NCBI GenBank assembly: GCA_958417755.1
Contig: CATZDY010000028.1
Coordinates: 1 to 30,795 of the forward strand
Reading direction: 5' to 3'
From: an uncultured Peptococcaceae bacterium
Lineage (GTDB): Bacteria; Bacillota; Desulfotomaculia; Desulfotomaculales; Desulfocucumaceae
DNA: 30,795 bases
Below the pieces are notes generated by a model. The model was not told where the DNA came from, did no database searches, and worked only from the letters and a program-made list of their open reading frames with translations. Below are positions 1 to 6,064 of this stretch, piece after piece. Position numbers and translations under genes: made by a program. The first letter of the stretch is position 1, and every line of letters begins with the position of its first letter.

Positions 1-181
1 CTTCCAAGCTGCTGATCAAATACGGATCCTCCGCTGTGCCGCTGCCTCCGCTGAACATTCCATTTTCCCCGTTTTGCTCTGCCCCCAGGGCAGTCACAGG
101 CATGGCAGTAAGCAAGAGGCACAGAACCAACAGCAGGGCCAGGGCTTTGTTCCCCTTTTTTCCTATGTAATAGTAATGCAT
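1..181 (-). CDS. Secreted/surface protein, N-terminal fragment (cut by window edge)
   Basis: The reading frame starts at the ATG at 181 and is still open at base 1, giving about 60 residues. The N-terminus is a clear signal peptide: a short stretch with the basic pair KK, a Leu-rich core, then a small-residue region ending near TALGA. After likely cleavage comes an acidic/Gly-rich stretch with FSGGSGTAEDPYLISS. That GSGTxEDPYLI pattern is, from family knowledge, typical of large Gram-positive surface proteins with repeat modules; the rest lies outside the window. A GGGGG ribosome site precedes the ATG by a few bases. It lies downstream of the DUF4430-like gene with a strong terminator between, so it may be read only by readthrough or from its own promoter. 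I cannot name its function. Confidence 0.75.
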   Translation of the reverse strand, partial: MHYYYIGKKGNKALALLLVLCLLLTAMPVTALGAEQNGENGMFSGGSGTAEDPYLISSLE

Positions 182-237
182 GGCTTCCCCCTTCTGGCTA
201 AAGTAGATTCAACTCCCCAATGCCCTATTATCAATGA

Positions 238-275
238 CAAGAAAAAGGCTTTGTTTGAGGAAAGCCTTTTTCTTG
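238..275 (-). terminator. Strong intrinsic terminator after the DUF4430-like gene
   Basis: A perfect 15-bp stem (238-252 with 261-275) encloses an 8-base loop. On the minus strand the 3' arm ends in a T-rich run. It sits about 40 bp past the stop at 314 and before the next start at 181. The T/A flanks on both sides would let it work in either direction. Confidence 0.85.
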
Positions 276-313
276 CTTATTCAATGCTTCTTGAATGGCA
301 TTTTGTTCATATT

Positions 314-847
314 TTAGTTTTTGGGATAATTGTAGCTAGCAAAAGTCATCGTAATAGCAGCATTGTTGGTAGCTTCCACATTGGACAAATAGTCAATGGG
401 GGAAGTCCCGTTCACTTTACAGGTCCAGCCTTTGCCAAACCAAGCAGTGTCATCTTCATCGTCAAAACCGATTAAACCAAACATATCGTCAATCCAAGCA
501 CCGGGATCGCCATACAGAGGAGCTGCATCCCAACCTACGGTTTTGCTATAATTTCCTACCGCTGCAATGACGCAATCCAATACGGACACTTTACCCGGTA
601 GAGGATCATCCGCTGTGGTGGGAAGATAATCTTTTACTAATGTGCTAGGATCCAAGCTCACGGATACATTGGTGGGCAATGTTGCAGGAACGGATCCATC
701 GCTTGTTTGATTCACAAAATTCACGGTGGTATTCACAGTGGCAGCATCCGCTGTGCTGGCAAAGGCAGCGGGCACTAAGCTAAACAACATGGTGGCACCA
801 ATAACACTGGCTACGATTCTTTTTTTCACGGATTTAAAAATACTCAT
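314..847 (-). CDS. Secreted DUF4430 / transcobalamin C-terminal-like protein
   Basis: A 177-residue exported protein. Residues 1 to about 31 form a signal peptide: basic SVKKR, hydrophobic core, cleavage probably after AFA at 30 or ADA near 35. The mature part has features I associate with the DUF4430 family, the beta-grasp-like domain also found at the C-terminus of intrinsic factor and transcobalamin: SVLD at 88-91, an aromatic/acidic WIDDM segment near 119, GKGWTCKVNG at 138-147, and a final strand ITMTFASY near 165. Two cysteines (92 and 143) could form a disulfide outside the cell. The ATG at 847 follows an AAAGGGG ribosome site. The gene lies about 600 bp downstream of a cobalamin riboswitch, suggesting a role in corrinoid binding or capture. 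The domain call is from pattern recognition; ligand and role are inferred. Confidence 0.75.
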   Translation of the reverse strand: MSIFKSVKKRIVASVIGATMLFSLVPAAFASTADAATVNTTVNFVNQTSDGSVPATLPTNVSVSLDPSTLVKDYLPTTADDPLPGKVSVLDCVIAAVGNYSKTVGWDAAPLYGDPGAWIDDMFGLIGFDDEDDTAWFGKGWTCKVNGTSPIDYLSNVEATNNAAITMTFASYNYPKN

Positions 848-1464
848 TATTAATATTCCCCTTTCGATTTTACAATTTTTTATTGGTTTGTTTTATGATG
901 TTGGTATGATCTTCATCTTGTTTTGTTGGTTGATTGGTTGATGCGATTCTCTTAATCCTGCTTTCCATCTGCATTGAAGCTTTTTGCGGAAAACTCCTAT
1001 GCCGCAAATCATAGGCAGCTCTCCCGGACGCATTGTTGCGGACAATACGCTAGTTGTTTTCTCCAGGCCTGGATGTTCTTCAGCACAGATGCAAGGGCAT
1101 CCCCTCCTTTCCTCTTGATTTGGCTTATAGGATGCCTTGGCTATGGTATGGTGCTAGACATCCTGATATCCCTGTTTCCAGCTTATCCGGGGGCCAAACT
1201 CTTTCGGGCATCCCTTTGGTTTATAACCCCCTGGGCTAAAAACCAGCCCTTCCCCGGGATTTCCCCAATCCCGGGCTGTTTCTTTAGGCAGAAACAACAA
1301 AATACAGTTTATTTTATCTATTGGTTGCGTAATTGTGTTGTGGCCCCTTGGCTTGGCCAAGGGACAATCCCCCTTTCCACCAGGAGCTTATTTTCTAAAA
1401 ACATGCTTTGCACACATATAAAACCTATCTGTGGTTTTCAAGGCGCCTGATAATTGTCAATTAA
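848..1464 (-). other. About 600-nt non-coding leader upstream of the DUF4430-like gene
   Basis: No convincing gene is present on either strand. The distal part (about 1190-1365) is rich in hairpins and is listed separately. The proximal part (about 850-960) is, on the minus strand, an A/C-rich, G-poor stretch with repeated CCAA/AACA words that should be unstructured up to the ribosome site. I see no clear sigma-A promoter; a weak TTGACA-like hexamer just after the riboswitch terminator (about 1453-1460) lacks a good -10. The gene may therefore depend on readthrough from riboswitch B. Confidence 0.5.
1189..1363 (-). ncRNA. Candidate structured RNA in the leader (family not recognised)
   Basis: Several stem-loops lie in series. 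One is 8 bp (1345-1352 with 1356-1363). One is a 9-bp GC-rich stem with a 5-base loop (1253-1261 with 1267-1275). One is small (1232-1236 with 1245-1249) with a T-rich loop. One is nested: 1189-1193 pairs with 1227-1231, 1194-1198 with 1215-1219, and 1206-1208 with 1212-1214. Bases 1244-1249 can alternatively pair with 1273-1278, so mutually exclusive folds exist. I do not recognise a known riboswitch signature. It could be an orphan aptamer, a second expression platform or a processing region. Confidence 0.35.
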
Positions 1465-1496
1465 AAGGGCCTTTTCCATGATCAGGAAAGGCCCTT
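1465..1496 (-). terminator. Riboswitch B intrinsic terminator
   Basis: A GC-rich stem pairs 1465-1471 with 1490-1496 and continues with 1473-1477 pairing 1485-1489. On the minus strand it is followed by TTTTAATT. It lies just downstream of riboswitch B. A second hairpin (1495-1501 with 1509-1515) abuts it and may serve in the expression platform. Confidence 0.8.
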
Positions 1497-1552
1497 GCCT
1501 GTTGCGCCCAGGCAAACACCCTCCAAGCATTCGTGGAGTTTGGCGTTTCTTT

Positions 1553-1723
1553 ACCAGGCAGGTCTTCCGACTTCAGTATCATGACGCAAGGCAACCTTCC
1601 CGAAAGCATGTATCTCTTTCAGTGGCACATTTGCCTGCGCTCCCCTTTACGGCAGCGTGTCTGTGTGGGCTTTGCACCCATCTTTCCTTTTCAGCCTTTC
1701 CCCTCAGGGATAAGGCACCCGGT
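1553..1723 (-). promoter_or_regulatory. Cobalamin riboswitch B
   Basis: Read on the minus strand the segment carries the ordered cobalamin-aptamer signatures: GGGTGCAAAGCCCAC (the GGTGCAA core), GCTGCCGTAA, GTGCCACTG, GGGAAGG and the terminal GTCGGAAGACCTGCC box. Closing helix P1 can form between 1718-1723 and 1553-1558 (ACCGGG with CCTGGT). A terminator at 1465-1496 follows, so control is probably by premature termination when adenosylcobalamin or a related corrinoid binds. Downstream is a long leader and then the secreted DUF4430-like gene; upstream is a 54-codon ORF. I see no convincing own promoter, so it may be transcribed from the promoter of riboswitch A. Confidence 0.92.
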
Positions 1724-1872
1724 CTTCACAATGTTTGTATGCAATTGTCCCTAGGCTTGCCCCAAATTTGCGGACTGGTTTTATCCTCACCAACTGCTTG
1801 GCGATTGTCCCAGTGCCAGCAAAACTACTTGGGGATTTGGCCTACATTATCAATCCCCTGAAGGAAGCAAGT

Positions 1873-2037
1873 TCATTTGTCTTTGCTTTCCTCCAAAGCC
1901 TGGATTCGTTTGAGAAATAGGGCCACATGGGCAGGGTTACTGAAAAACTGAGAGGCATAGGATTGTTGGGACTTTTTCCCCTTCATGCTGCCATAACGCT
2001 TTTGCTCCACATGCAATTTGTTGCGGCATTGTTTCAT
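1873..2037 (-). CDS. 54-residue basic protein between two cobalamin riboswitches
   Basis: The ATG at 2037 follows a strong AGGAGGAGGTG ribosome site with about 6 bases of spacing, which is why I chose it over earlier in-frame codons. The protein starts MKQCRNKLHVEQKRYG and ends IQALEESKDK; it is Lys/Gln/Ser-rich, has one Cys at residue 4 and no membrane segment, and its C-terminal third (NPAHVALFLKRIQALEE) could be an amphipathic helix. I do not recognise the family. It sits between the terminator of riboswitch A and the start of riboswitch B, so it is the first well-supported ORF controlled by riboswitch A. The good ribosome site and clean ends argue for a real gene; the short length leaves doubt. 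Confidence 0.6.
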   Translation of the reverse strand: MKQCRNKLHVEQKRYGSMKGKKSQQSYASQFFSNPAHVALFLKRIQALEESKDK

Positions 2038-2171
2038 CTCTTTCACCTCCTCCTGGATCCCTGCTCCGTCCTGGGGGTAAGGCCAAAGGAGGAATATAGC
2101 TTTAGGATATACATCCCTGCCCCAAATAGTTTCTTTGCCTTTGTTTTGTTCAGGGAACAAAGGGCTTACAT

Positions 2172-2200
2172 AAAAATAACCTTTGCTCTTCGCAAAGGTT
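2172..2200 (-). terminator. Riboswitch A intrinsic terminator
   Basis: A perfect 9-bp stem (2178-2186 with 2192-2200) with a 5-base loop is followed on the minus strand by ATTTTTATG. It lies about 115 bp past the riboswitch A aptamer and before the 54-codon ORF, the right place for a cobalamin-controlled transcription terminator. Confidence 0.85.
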
Positions 2201-2228
2201 AAAAATTTCTATTTAGCTATATTTAAAC

Positions 2229-2306
2229 CTATCCCTTTAGAAACAACATATATTTCTCCTTAGGATACGCTAAAAATGACTCATCCCTATGTGCGTAGAG
2301 CATCAT
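2229..2306 (-). CDS. Possible 25-codon leader ORF directly after riboswitch A
   Basis: An open frame starts with two consecutive ATG codons at 2306 and 2303 and stops at 2229. The product would begin MMLYAHRDESF and end KYMLFLKG. A GGGAG ribosome site lies 7 bases upstream, and its GGG is part of the 3' strand of riboswitch helix P1 (2316-2318), so aptamer closure could hide it. A further in-frame ATG at 2249 has its own AAGGAG site. The ORF ends before the terminator at 2172-2200. No family is recognised; it may be a regulatory leader peptide or chance. Confidence 0.3.
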   Translation of the reverse strand: MMLYAHRDESFLAYPKEKYMLFLKG

Positions 2307-2315
2307 CTTTTTTCT

Positions 2316-2472
2316 CCCGAGAACCGGTCTTCTGACTGAGGGTCATCATCCTTTGCCGCCTTCCCGCTTTCTTGCAGTGGCCTTTGACAAAGCACTCTTC
2401 CTTCACAGCTACGACATAGTACAGGATTTGCACCTGTTTCCCTGAGAGGACCATTCCTCTCTATTTCCCGGG
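2316..2472 (-). promoter_or_regulatory. Cobalamin riboswitch A
   Basis: On the minus strand the order of conserved elements is GGGAAACAGGTGCAAATCC, then GTAGCTGTGAAGG, GGCCACTG, GCGGGAAGG and AGTCAGAAGACCGG, matching the cobalamin aptamer. P1 pairs 2465-2472 (CCCGGGAA) with 2316-2323 (TTCTCGGG), 8 pairs including one G-U. A promoter lies just upstream and a terminator at 2172-2200 downstream. Immediate downstream ORFs are a possible 25-codon leader and a 54-codon gene, not a classical corrinoid transporter or biosynthesis gene, which is unusual for this riboswitch class. Confidence 0.93.
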
Positions 2473-2504
2473 TCGTATTTGGTTGTCCTCTTGTTTACGG
2501 TTTC

Positions 2505-2533
2505 ATTATAGCATAGGGCGTTAGGTTTGTCAT
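2505..2533 (-). promoter_or_regulatory. Sigma-A-type promoter of riboswitch A
   Basis: The -35 hexamer ATGACA (2533-2528) and a perfect -10 TATAAT (2510-2505) are separated by exactly 17 bp. Transcription would start near 2498, about 26 bases before the aptamer. Twin Spo0A boxes lie about 30 bp upstream of the -35. Confidence 0.8.
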
Positions 2534-2563
2534 CCCCATTTAAGGTAGCTTTTTCCATTATTA

Positions 2564-2580
2564 TTCGACAAATTTCGACA
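2564..2580 (-). promoter_or_regulatory. Two perfect tandem Spo0A boxes
   Basis: The heptamer TGTCGAA, the core Spo0A-P recognition sequence, occurs twice on the minus strand at 2580-2574 and 2570-2564, one helical turn (10 bp) apart, each preceded by T residues as in the extended consensus. They lie 43 bp past the ylmC-like stop and upstream of the riboswitch A promoter, roughly -66 to -82 from the predicted start. Activation or repression cannot be told from position alone. Confidence 0.8.
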
Positions 2581-2622
2581 ATTAGACACCCCTATCTATG
2601 GGTTTCTCATGCTTTTGCCTTT

Positions 2623-2919
2623 TCACCAAAACTTTTCATCATTATGATACCCCCCCTGGCCTTCATAGCGCTGATCTTGGGGGTGGCGCAAATCCACCAA
2701 AATCACATCAACCCCAATGCGCACGATTTTCTCCCAGGGTACCACGATTTCTTCGTCCCGGCCGAAAAATCCCATGACCTTGCCTCCTTGGCCGGGCAAA
2801 ATGATGGCCCCGATCTTTCCTTCTTCCAAATTAATGTCAATATCTTTAATGGGACCCAGCCGCCTGCCATCATTTACATTGACCACTTCCCGCATTCTAA
2901 GTTCTGATATTTTTACCAT
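2623..2919 (-). CDS. ylmC: YlmC/YmxH-type PRC-barrel sporulation protein
   Basis: A 98-residue protein beginning MVKISELRMREVVNVNDGRR. The first about 75 residues form one PRC-barrel-like domain: NDGRRLG turn, then DIDINLEEGKIGAIILPG, a Gly/Phe turn GFFGRDEEIVVPWEKI and the closing strand. The family is found in spore formers next to spoIIIG, as here, but its molecular role is not established. I start at 2919 rather than at an earlier in-frame codon because an AGGGGG ribosome site lies 7 bases before this ATG and the family starts here. The C-terminal tail (about 20 residues, His/Gln/Gly-rich) is less conserved. It is separated from sigG by a promoter and a terminator, so it is probably its own transcript. 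Confidence 0.88.
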   Translation of the reverse strand: MVKISELRMREVVNVNDGRRLGPIKDIDINLEEGKIGAIILPGQGGKVMGFFGRDEEIVVPWEKIVRIGVDVILVDLRHPQDQRYEGQGGYHNDEKFW

Positions 2920-3070
2920 ACCCCATCCCCCTGGCCAGTGAATTTCCCTTGGAACATTGTCCTCTATTCTTTGTCCCACATCCTGCTATTTAGATCATAT
3001 ATATGTCAGGAAAAAGAAATTTAGAGTAACTTTTTTTGTTCCTGTATTCATGGCCAGAAACCTAGAACCC

Positions 3071-3107
3071 TAAAAAAGCCCTGCCCTCATAGGCTTACAA
3101 GGGCAGG
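3071..3107 (-). terminator. Intrinsic terminator between sigG and ylmC
   Basis: An 8-bp stem (3080-3087 with 3100-3107) with a 12-base loop is followed on the minus strand by GCTTTTTTAGG. It lies about 225 bp past the sigG stop and only about 20 bp past a predicted promoter, so it may end both the sigG mRNA and a very short RNA. Confidence 0.85.
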
Positions 3108-3129
3108 TTAAAGAAAACAATTGTCTTTT

Positions 3130-3159
3130 ATCATACAAGATAAGAGGGCTATATGTAAA
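3130..3159 (-). promoter_or_regulatory. Candidate sigma-A promoter directly before a terminator
   Basis: TTTACA (3159-3154) and TATGAT (3135-3130) are spaced by 18 bp on the minus strand. The predicted start near 3123 is only about 16 bases before the terminator stem at 3107, so the product would be a roughly 50-nt RNA, or a longer ylmC transcript if termination is regulated. Confidence 0.45.
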
Positions 3160-3331
3160 GGTTTTTAGAACCTGGGGTACCAAAGGCAAAGCATGAAGTC
3201 TGCAATGAATCTACGGAATATCTAAGACAGAATGCACGGCGCCTTTTTGGATAAGGACTTTTGGCCCTGCCTTTGTTTGTTACAGGGATACGCTGCTAGC
3301 ATAGGCCTTTTTATTATGTATGGATTTCTAC

Positions 3332-4108
3332 TTACAAATATTTGCGCATATGCCCCAAAGCTGCCTTTTCCAGCCTGGACACCTGGGCTTGGGAAATGCC
3401 GATTTCATCCGCCACTTCCATTTGGGTTTTGCCCTCATAAAAGCGCAGGGATAGGATGTGCTTTTCCCGGTCGCTCAACCGGCGCAAAGCATCCTGAATG
3501 GCAATATCCTCCAGCCATTGGTGGTCTTGGTTTTTTTCGTCACTGATTTGATCCATGACGAAAATGGGATCCCCTCCGTCATGAAATATGGGTTCAAAAA
3601 GGGAAATAGGTTCTTGAATGGCATCCAAGGCAAAGACCACTTCTTCCCGAGGCAATTTCAGCTCTTTGGCAATCTCATTGACCGAAGGCTCCCGGGAAAA
3701 CTTGTTGGCCAAGGAATCCCGGACTTGCAAGGCTTTGTAGGCCACATCCCGCAGGGAACGGCTCACCCGGATGGGATTGTTATCCCTGAGATAGCGGCGG
3801 ATTTCACCGATGATCATGGGCACAGCATAGGTGGAAAACTTAACATTTTGGGATAAATCAAAATTATCAATGGCTTTGATTAAACCAATGCAACCCACTT
3901 GGAAAAGGTCGTCCACAAATTCTCCTCGGTTGGTAAAGCGTTGGATTACGCTAAGTACCAGGCGCAGGTTGCCGTTTATCAACTGGCTCCGGGCACTATC
4001 ATCACCCTTTTGCTGCATTGATTCAAACAGGGATCGCATCTTGGCGCCGGACAGAACCGGCAGCTTTGAAGTGTTGACCCCGCATATTTCCACTTTGTTC
4101 ACCAGCAT
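3332..4108 (-). CDS. sigG: RNA polymerase sporulation sigma factor sigma-G
   Basis: A 258-residue late forespore-specific sigma factor. The N-terminus MLVNKVEICGVNTSKLPVL is the diagnostic sigma-G start. Region 2 carries NLRLVLSVIQRF, the core-binding segment DDLFQVGCIGLIKAI and NVKFSTYAVPMIIGEIRRYL for -10 recognition. Region 3 holds NPIRVSRSLRD, and region 4.2 the helix-turn-helix KTQMEVADEIGISQAQVSRLEK. I start at 4108, not 48 bp upstream, because an AGAGGTGG ribosome site lies 9 bases before this ATG and the family begins here. It follows sigE with a terminator and a consensus sigma-F promoter between, so sigma-F should switch it on in the forespore after engulfment. Confidence 0.97.
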   Translation of the reverse strand: MLVNKVEICGVNTSKLPVLSGAKMRSLFESMQQKGDDSARSQLINGNLRLVLSVIQRFTNRGEFVDDLFQVGCIGLIKAIDNFDLSQNVKFSTYAVPMIIGEIRRYLRDNNPIRVSRSLRDVAYKALQVRDSLANKFSREPSVNEIAKELKLPREEVVFALDAIQEPISLFEPIFHDGGDPIFVMDQISDEKNQDHQWLEDIAIQDALRRLSDREKHILSLRFYEGKTQMEVADEIGISQAQVSRLEKAALGHMRKYL

Positions 4109-4153
4109 GGGCAACGGCCACCTCTTTTCATGATTTACAACGCATGTCAATTT

Positions 4154-4183
4154 CATTATTACCTCGGCCCAAAGGGTTTATAC
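4154..4183 (-). promoter_or_regulatory. Sigma-F-type promoter of sigG
   Basis: On the minus strand GTATA (4183-4179) and GGTAATAATG (4163-4154) are separated by exactly 15 bp. This fits the sigma-F consensus GYATA-N15-GGNRANANTR at every defined position. It lies about 45 bp upstream of the sigG start and matches the known forespore control of spoIIIG. Confidence 0.75.
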
Positions 4184-4200
4184 ATGTTCACTGAACAACG

Positions 4201-4236
4201 AAAAAACCCGTCGGGGCGTCCCAGAACGGGTTTTTT
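4201..4236 (-). terminator. Bidirectional-looking terminator after sigE
   Basis: An 11-bp stem with A/T tails (4201-4211 with 4226-4236) encloses a GC-rich 14-base loop. On the minus strand it ends in GGGTTTTTTCG, about 80 bp past the sigE stop. It separates sigE from the sigG promoter. Confidence 0.88.
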
Positions 4237-4316
4237 GCTCTTTTTTCGAGCATTCATAACAGTGATTTTCCCAAGGCAAATCAAGGCGTGACCTGTTTTT
4301 TTTAACCTCAAGGGTT

Positions 4317-5042
4317 TTACTCCATGCGGTGAATTTCTTTTTTCAAGCGCTTGATAATTCTTTTTTCCAACCGGGAAATATAGGACTGGGAAATGCCCAG
4401 AATATCAGCCACTTCTTTTTGGGTCTTTTCTGTGACATTATTGAGGCCAAACCGCAATTCCATGATTTTTCTTTCCCTGCCATTTAATTTTTGTAAGGCC
4501 AGGTAAAGCAACTTTTTATCCACTTCATCTTCTATGAATTTACAAATCAAATCGTTTTCTGTGCCCAGTACATCGGAAAGCAACAATTCGTTGCCATCCC
4601 AATCAATGTTTAAGGGCTCGTCAAAGGAAACCTCGGTGCGAATCTTATTGTTCCGGCGCAAATACATTAAGATTTCATTCTCAATGCAACGGGATGCATA
4701 GGTGGCTAATTTGATTTTTTTCGCTGGATCAAAGGTATTGACTGCTTTGATCAAACCAATGGTCCCAATGGATACCAAATCTTCAATGCCAATCCCTGTG
4801 TTTTCAAATTTTTTAGCAATATACACCACTAGACGCAAATTTCTTTCAATAAGCACACTGCGCACTGCGCCATCCCCTGCTTCCAGGCGATTGATCAAAA
4901 GGGATTCTTCATCTGTGGAAAGGGGTGGAGGCAAGGCTTCACTGCTTCCCACATAGTGTATCTCAGGATGTTCTCCTATCCAATGCATCACCCGCACAAC
5001 CATCAGGTTGGCCATTTGTTTTAATTTTCCAACAACCGGCAC
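4317..5042 (-). CDS. sigE: Pro-sigma-E, mother-cell sporulation sigma factor
   Basis: About 241 residues from the GTG at 5042. This start is chosen because a GGGGAGGTG ribosome site lies 8 bases upstream; the open frame extends 8 codons further but that overlaps the ribosome site. Residues 1 to about 30 form the pro-sequence that tethers and silences the protein, ending before HYVGSSEALPPPL, where SpoIIGA cleaves in the family. Region 2 includes NLRLVVYIAKKFENTG, EDLVSIGTIGLIKAV and KLATYASRCIENEILMYLRR. Region 4 ends with the helix-turn-helix KTQKEVADILGISQSYISRLEK. It follows spoIIGA by about 100 bp, as in the conserved spoIIG operon, and directs early mother-cell transcription. Confidence 0.97.
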   Translation of the reverse strand: MPVVGKLKQMANLMVVRVMHWIGEHPEIHYVGSSEALPPPLSTDEESLLINRLEAGDGAVRSVLIERNLRLVVYIAKKFENTGIGIEDLVSIGTIGLIKAVNTFDPAKKIKLATYASRCIENEILMYLRRNNKIRTEVSFDEPLNIDWDGNELLLSDVLGTENDLICKFIEDEVDKKLLYLALQKLNGRERKIMELRFGLNNVTEKTQKEVADILGISQSYISRLEKRIIKRLKKEIHRME

Positions 5043-5146
5043 CCCCAATGCACCTCCCCTTTGCATAAAATTTCCATTGGCTTAAGACCTACCACAATCT
5101 ATGTAAAGTCCAAATGTTTCTCTTTGCCTCCAGTTGCTTGGCTATC

Positions 5147-6064
5147 TTAGGCTGCTTGCTTGCCAAGCAAGTCTGGATGTAACAAAGCCCTGTATTGTTG
5201 ATCTGGATCTAAAATCTGTTGAGACAAACCAATGATAAGGTTTTCCACCTTACAGGTTCCCTGGGAACCGGGGATTTCCAAATAATCAGGCTTTAAGCCC
5301 AATAAAAGCCCTTGTTGTTGCCCCAAGGATTGAAAGGGAATCAAACGCATCCGCTCATACCAAGGGGTGTTGGCCAAGGCTGCCAAAGCTGCCGTACTGT
5401 CTGGGTTATGTTCCAAAATGGTCTGCACCTCTGGGGGCAAAATGTTTTGGATGGCCCCATATTCCACAATCACCACCGGGGCCTGGGAAACAGGTTCTTT
5501 AAGGCTATTTCCAGTATCCACCAACCCCTGTACCTGGGCCTTGGCTTCCCACAGGCAAATGGTGACCAAAAGGCCTTGGGCTTCTTTTCGACAACGTTGC
5601 CGTTGATAATGGGGCCCCAGCCAAGTAAGTAGCATCAAAAAACCAAAAGCCAACAAAAAGCCAGGCCAAAAGTATTGTTGCAAAATCTTACCTATATTGC
5701 TGGAAGCAGACCAAAGGTCCCCTTTGTAGAGCAAATAGGAAAACCCCACCATGCTTCCGCCCAAGGCAAAGGAAGCCAAGTAAAAAAAACCCAAACAAGC
5801 GCCCCATACTTTCCAAGGCTTGGGGGCATAGGCCAAAGACACCATGCCCAAGGAAACAAGCAATTTGATGCTCAAGAGACCTAAAAAAGAGAACCCAGGC
5901 AAACAGACCAACAGGGCATACACTGCGCCAAACAAAGCGCCAGACAAAAGACGCCAATTTTTTCGCGGTACCCTGGCCAAAACCCCGGCTACCCAAAGCA
6001 GCACATAATCCACCACAAAATTCCCCAGCAAAATTATATCCACATACACAACTTGTTCACCCAT
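5147..6064 (-). CDS. spoIIGA: SpoIIGA, membrane aspartic protease that activates pro-sigma-E
   Basis: About 305 residues. The first about 150 are strongly hydrophobic with several membrane segments. The C-terminal half is a soluble domain with the aspartic-protease-like motif GLVDTGNSL, catalytic Asp at about residue 183. In the family this protein sits in the septal membrane and cleaves the sigma-E pro-sequence after a signal from the forespore. I choose the ATG at 6064, preceded by GGGGTG at 6 bases, over a GTG three codons earlier that lies inside the ribosome site. It is the first gene of the spoIIGA-sigE pair. No perfect Spo0A box is visible within 450 bp upstream, unlike the B. subtilis operon. 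Confidence 0.95.
   Translation of the reverse strand: MGEQVVYVDIILLGNFVVDYVLLWVAGVLARVPRKNWRLLSGALFGAVYALLVCLPGFSFLGLLSIKLLVSLGMVSLAYAPKPWKVWGACLGFFYLASFALGGSMVGFSYLLYKGDLWSASSNIGKILQQYFWPGFLLAFGFLMLLTWLGPHYQRQRCRKEAQGLLVTICLWEAKAQVQGLVDTGNSLKEPVSQAPVVIVEYGAIQNILPPEVQTILEHNPDSTAALAALANTPWYERMRLIPFQSLGQQQGLLLGLKPDYLEIPGSQGTCKVENLIIGLSQQILDPDQQYRALLHPDLLGKQAA

Noticed and set aside
74..475. Plus-strand frame across the left-end genes
   Set aside because: It runs antisense through a signal peptide, a terminator and the DUF4430-like C-terminus; a shadow frame.
1154..1360. 68-codon minus-strand frame in the DUF4430 leader
   Set aside because: It overlaps the hairpin-rich region, is rich in Gly/Pro/Lys codons produced by the GC stems, and has no clear ribosome site.
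5586..5597. TTCGACA word inside spoIIGA
   Set aside because: It lies deep in coding sequence with no promoter nearby.
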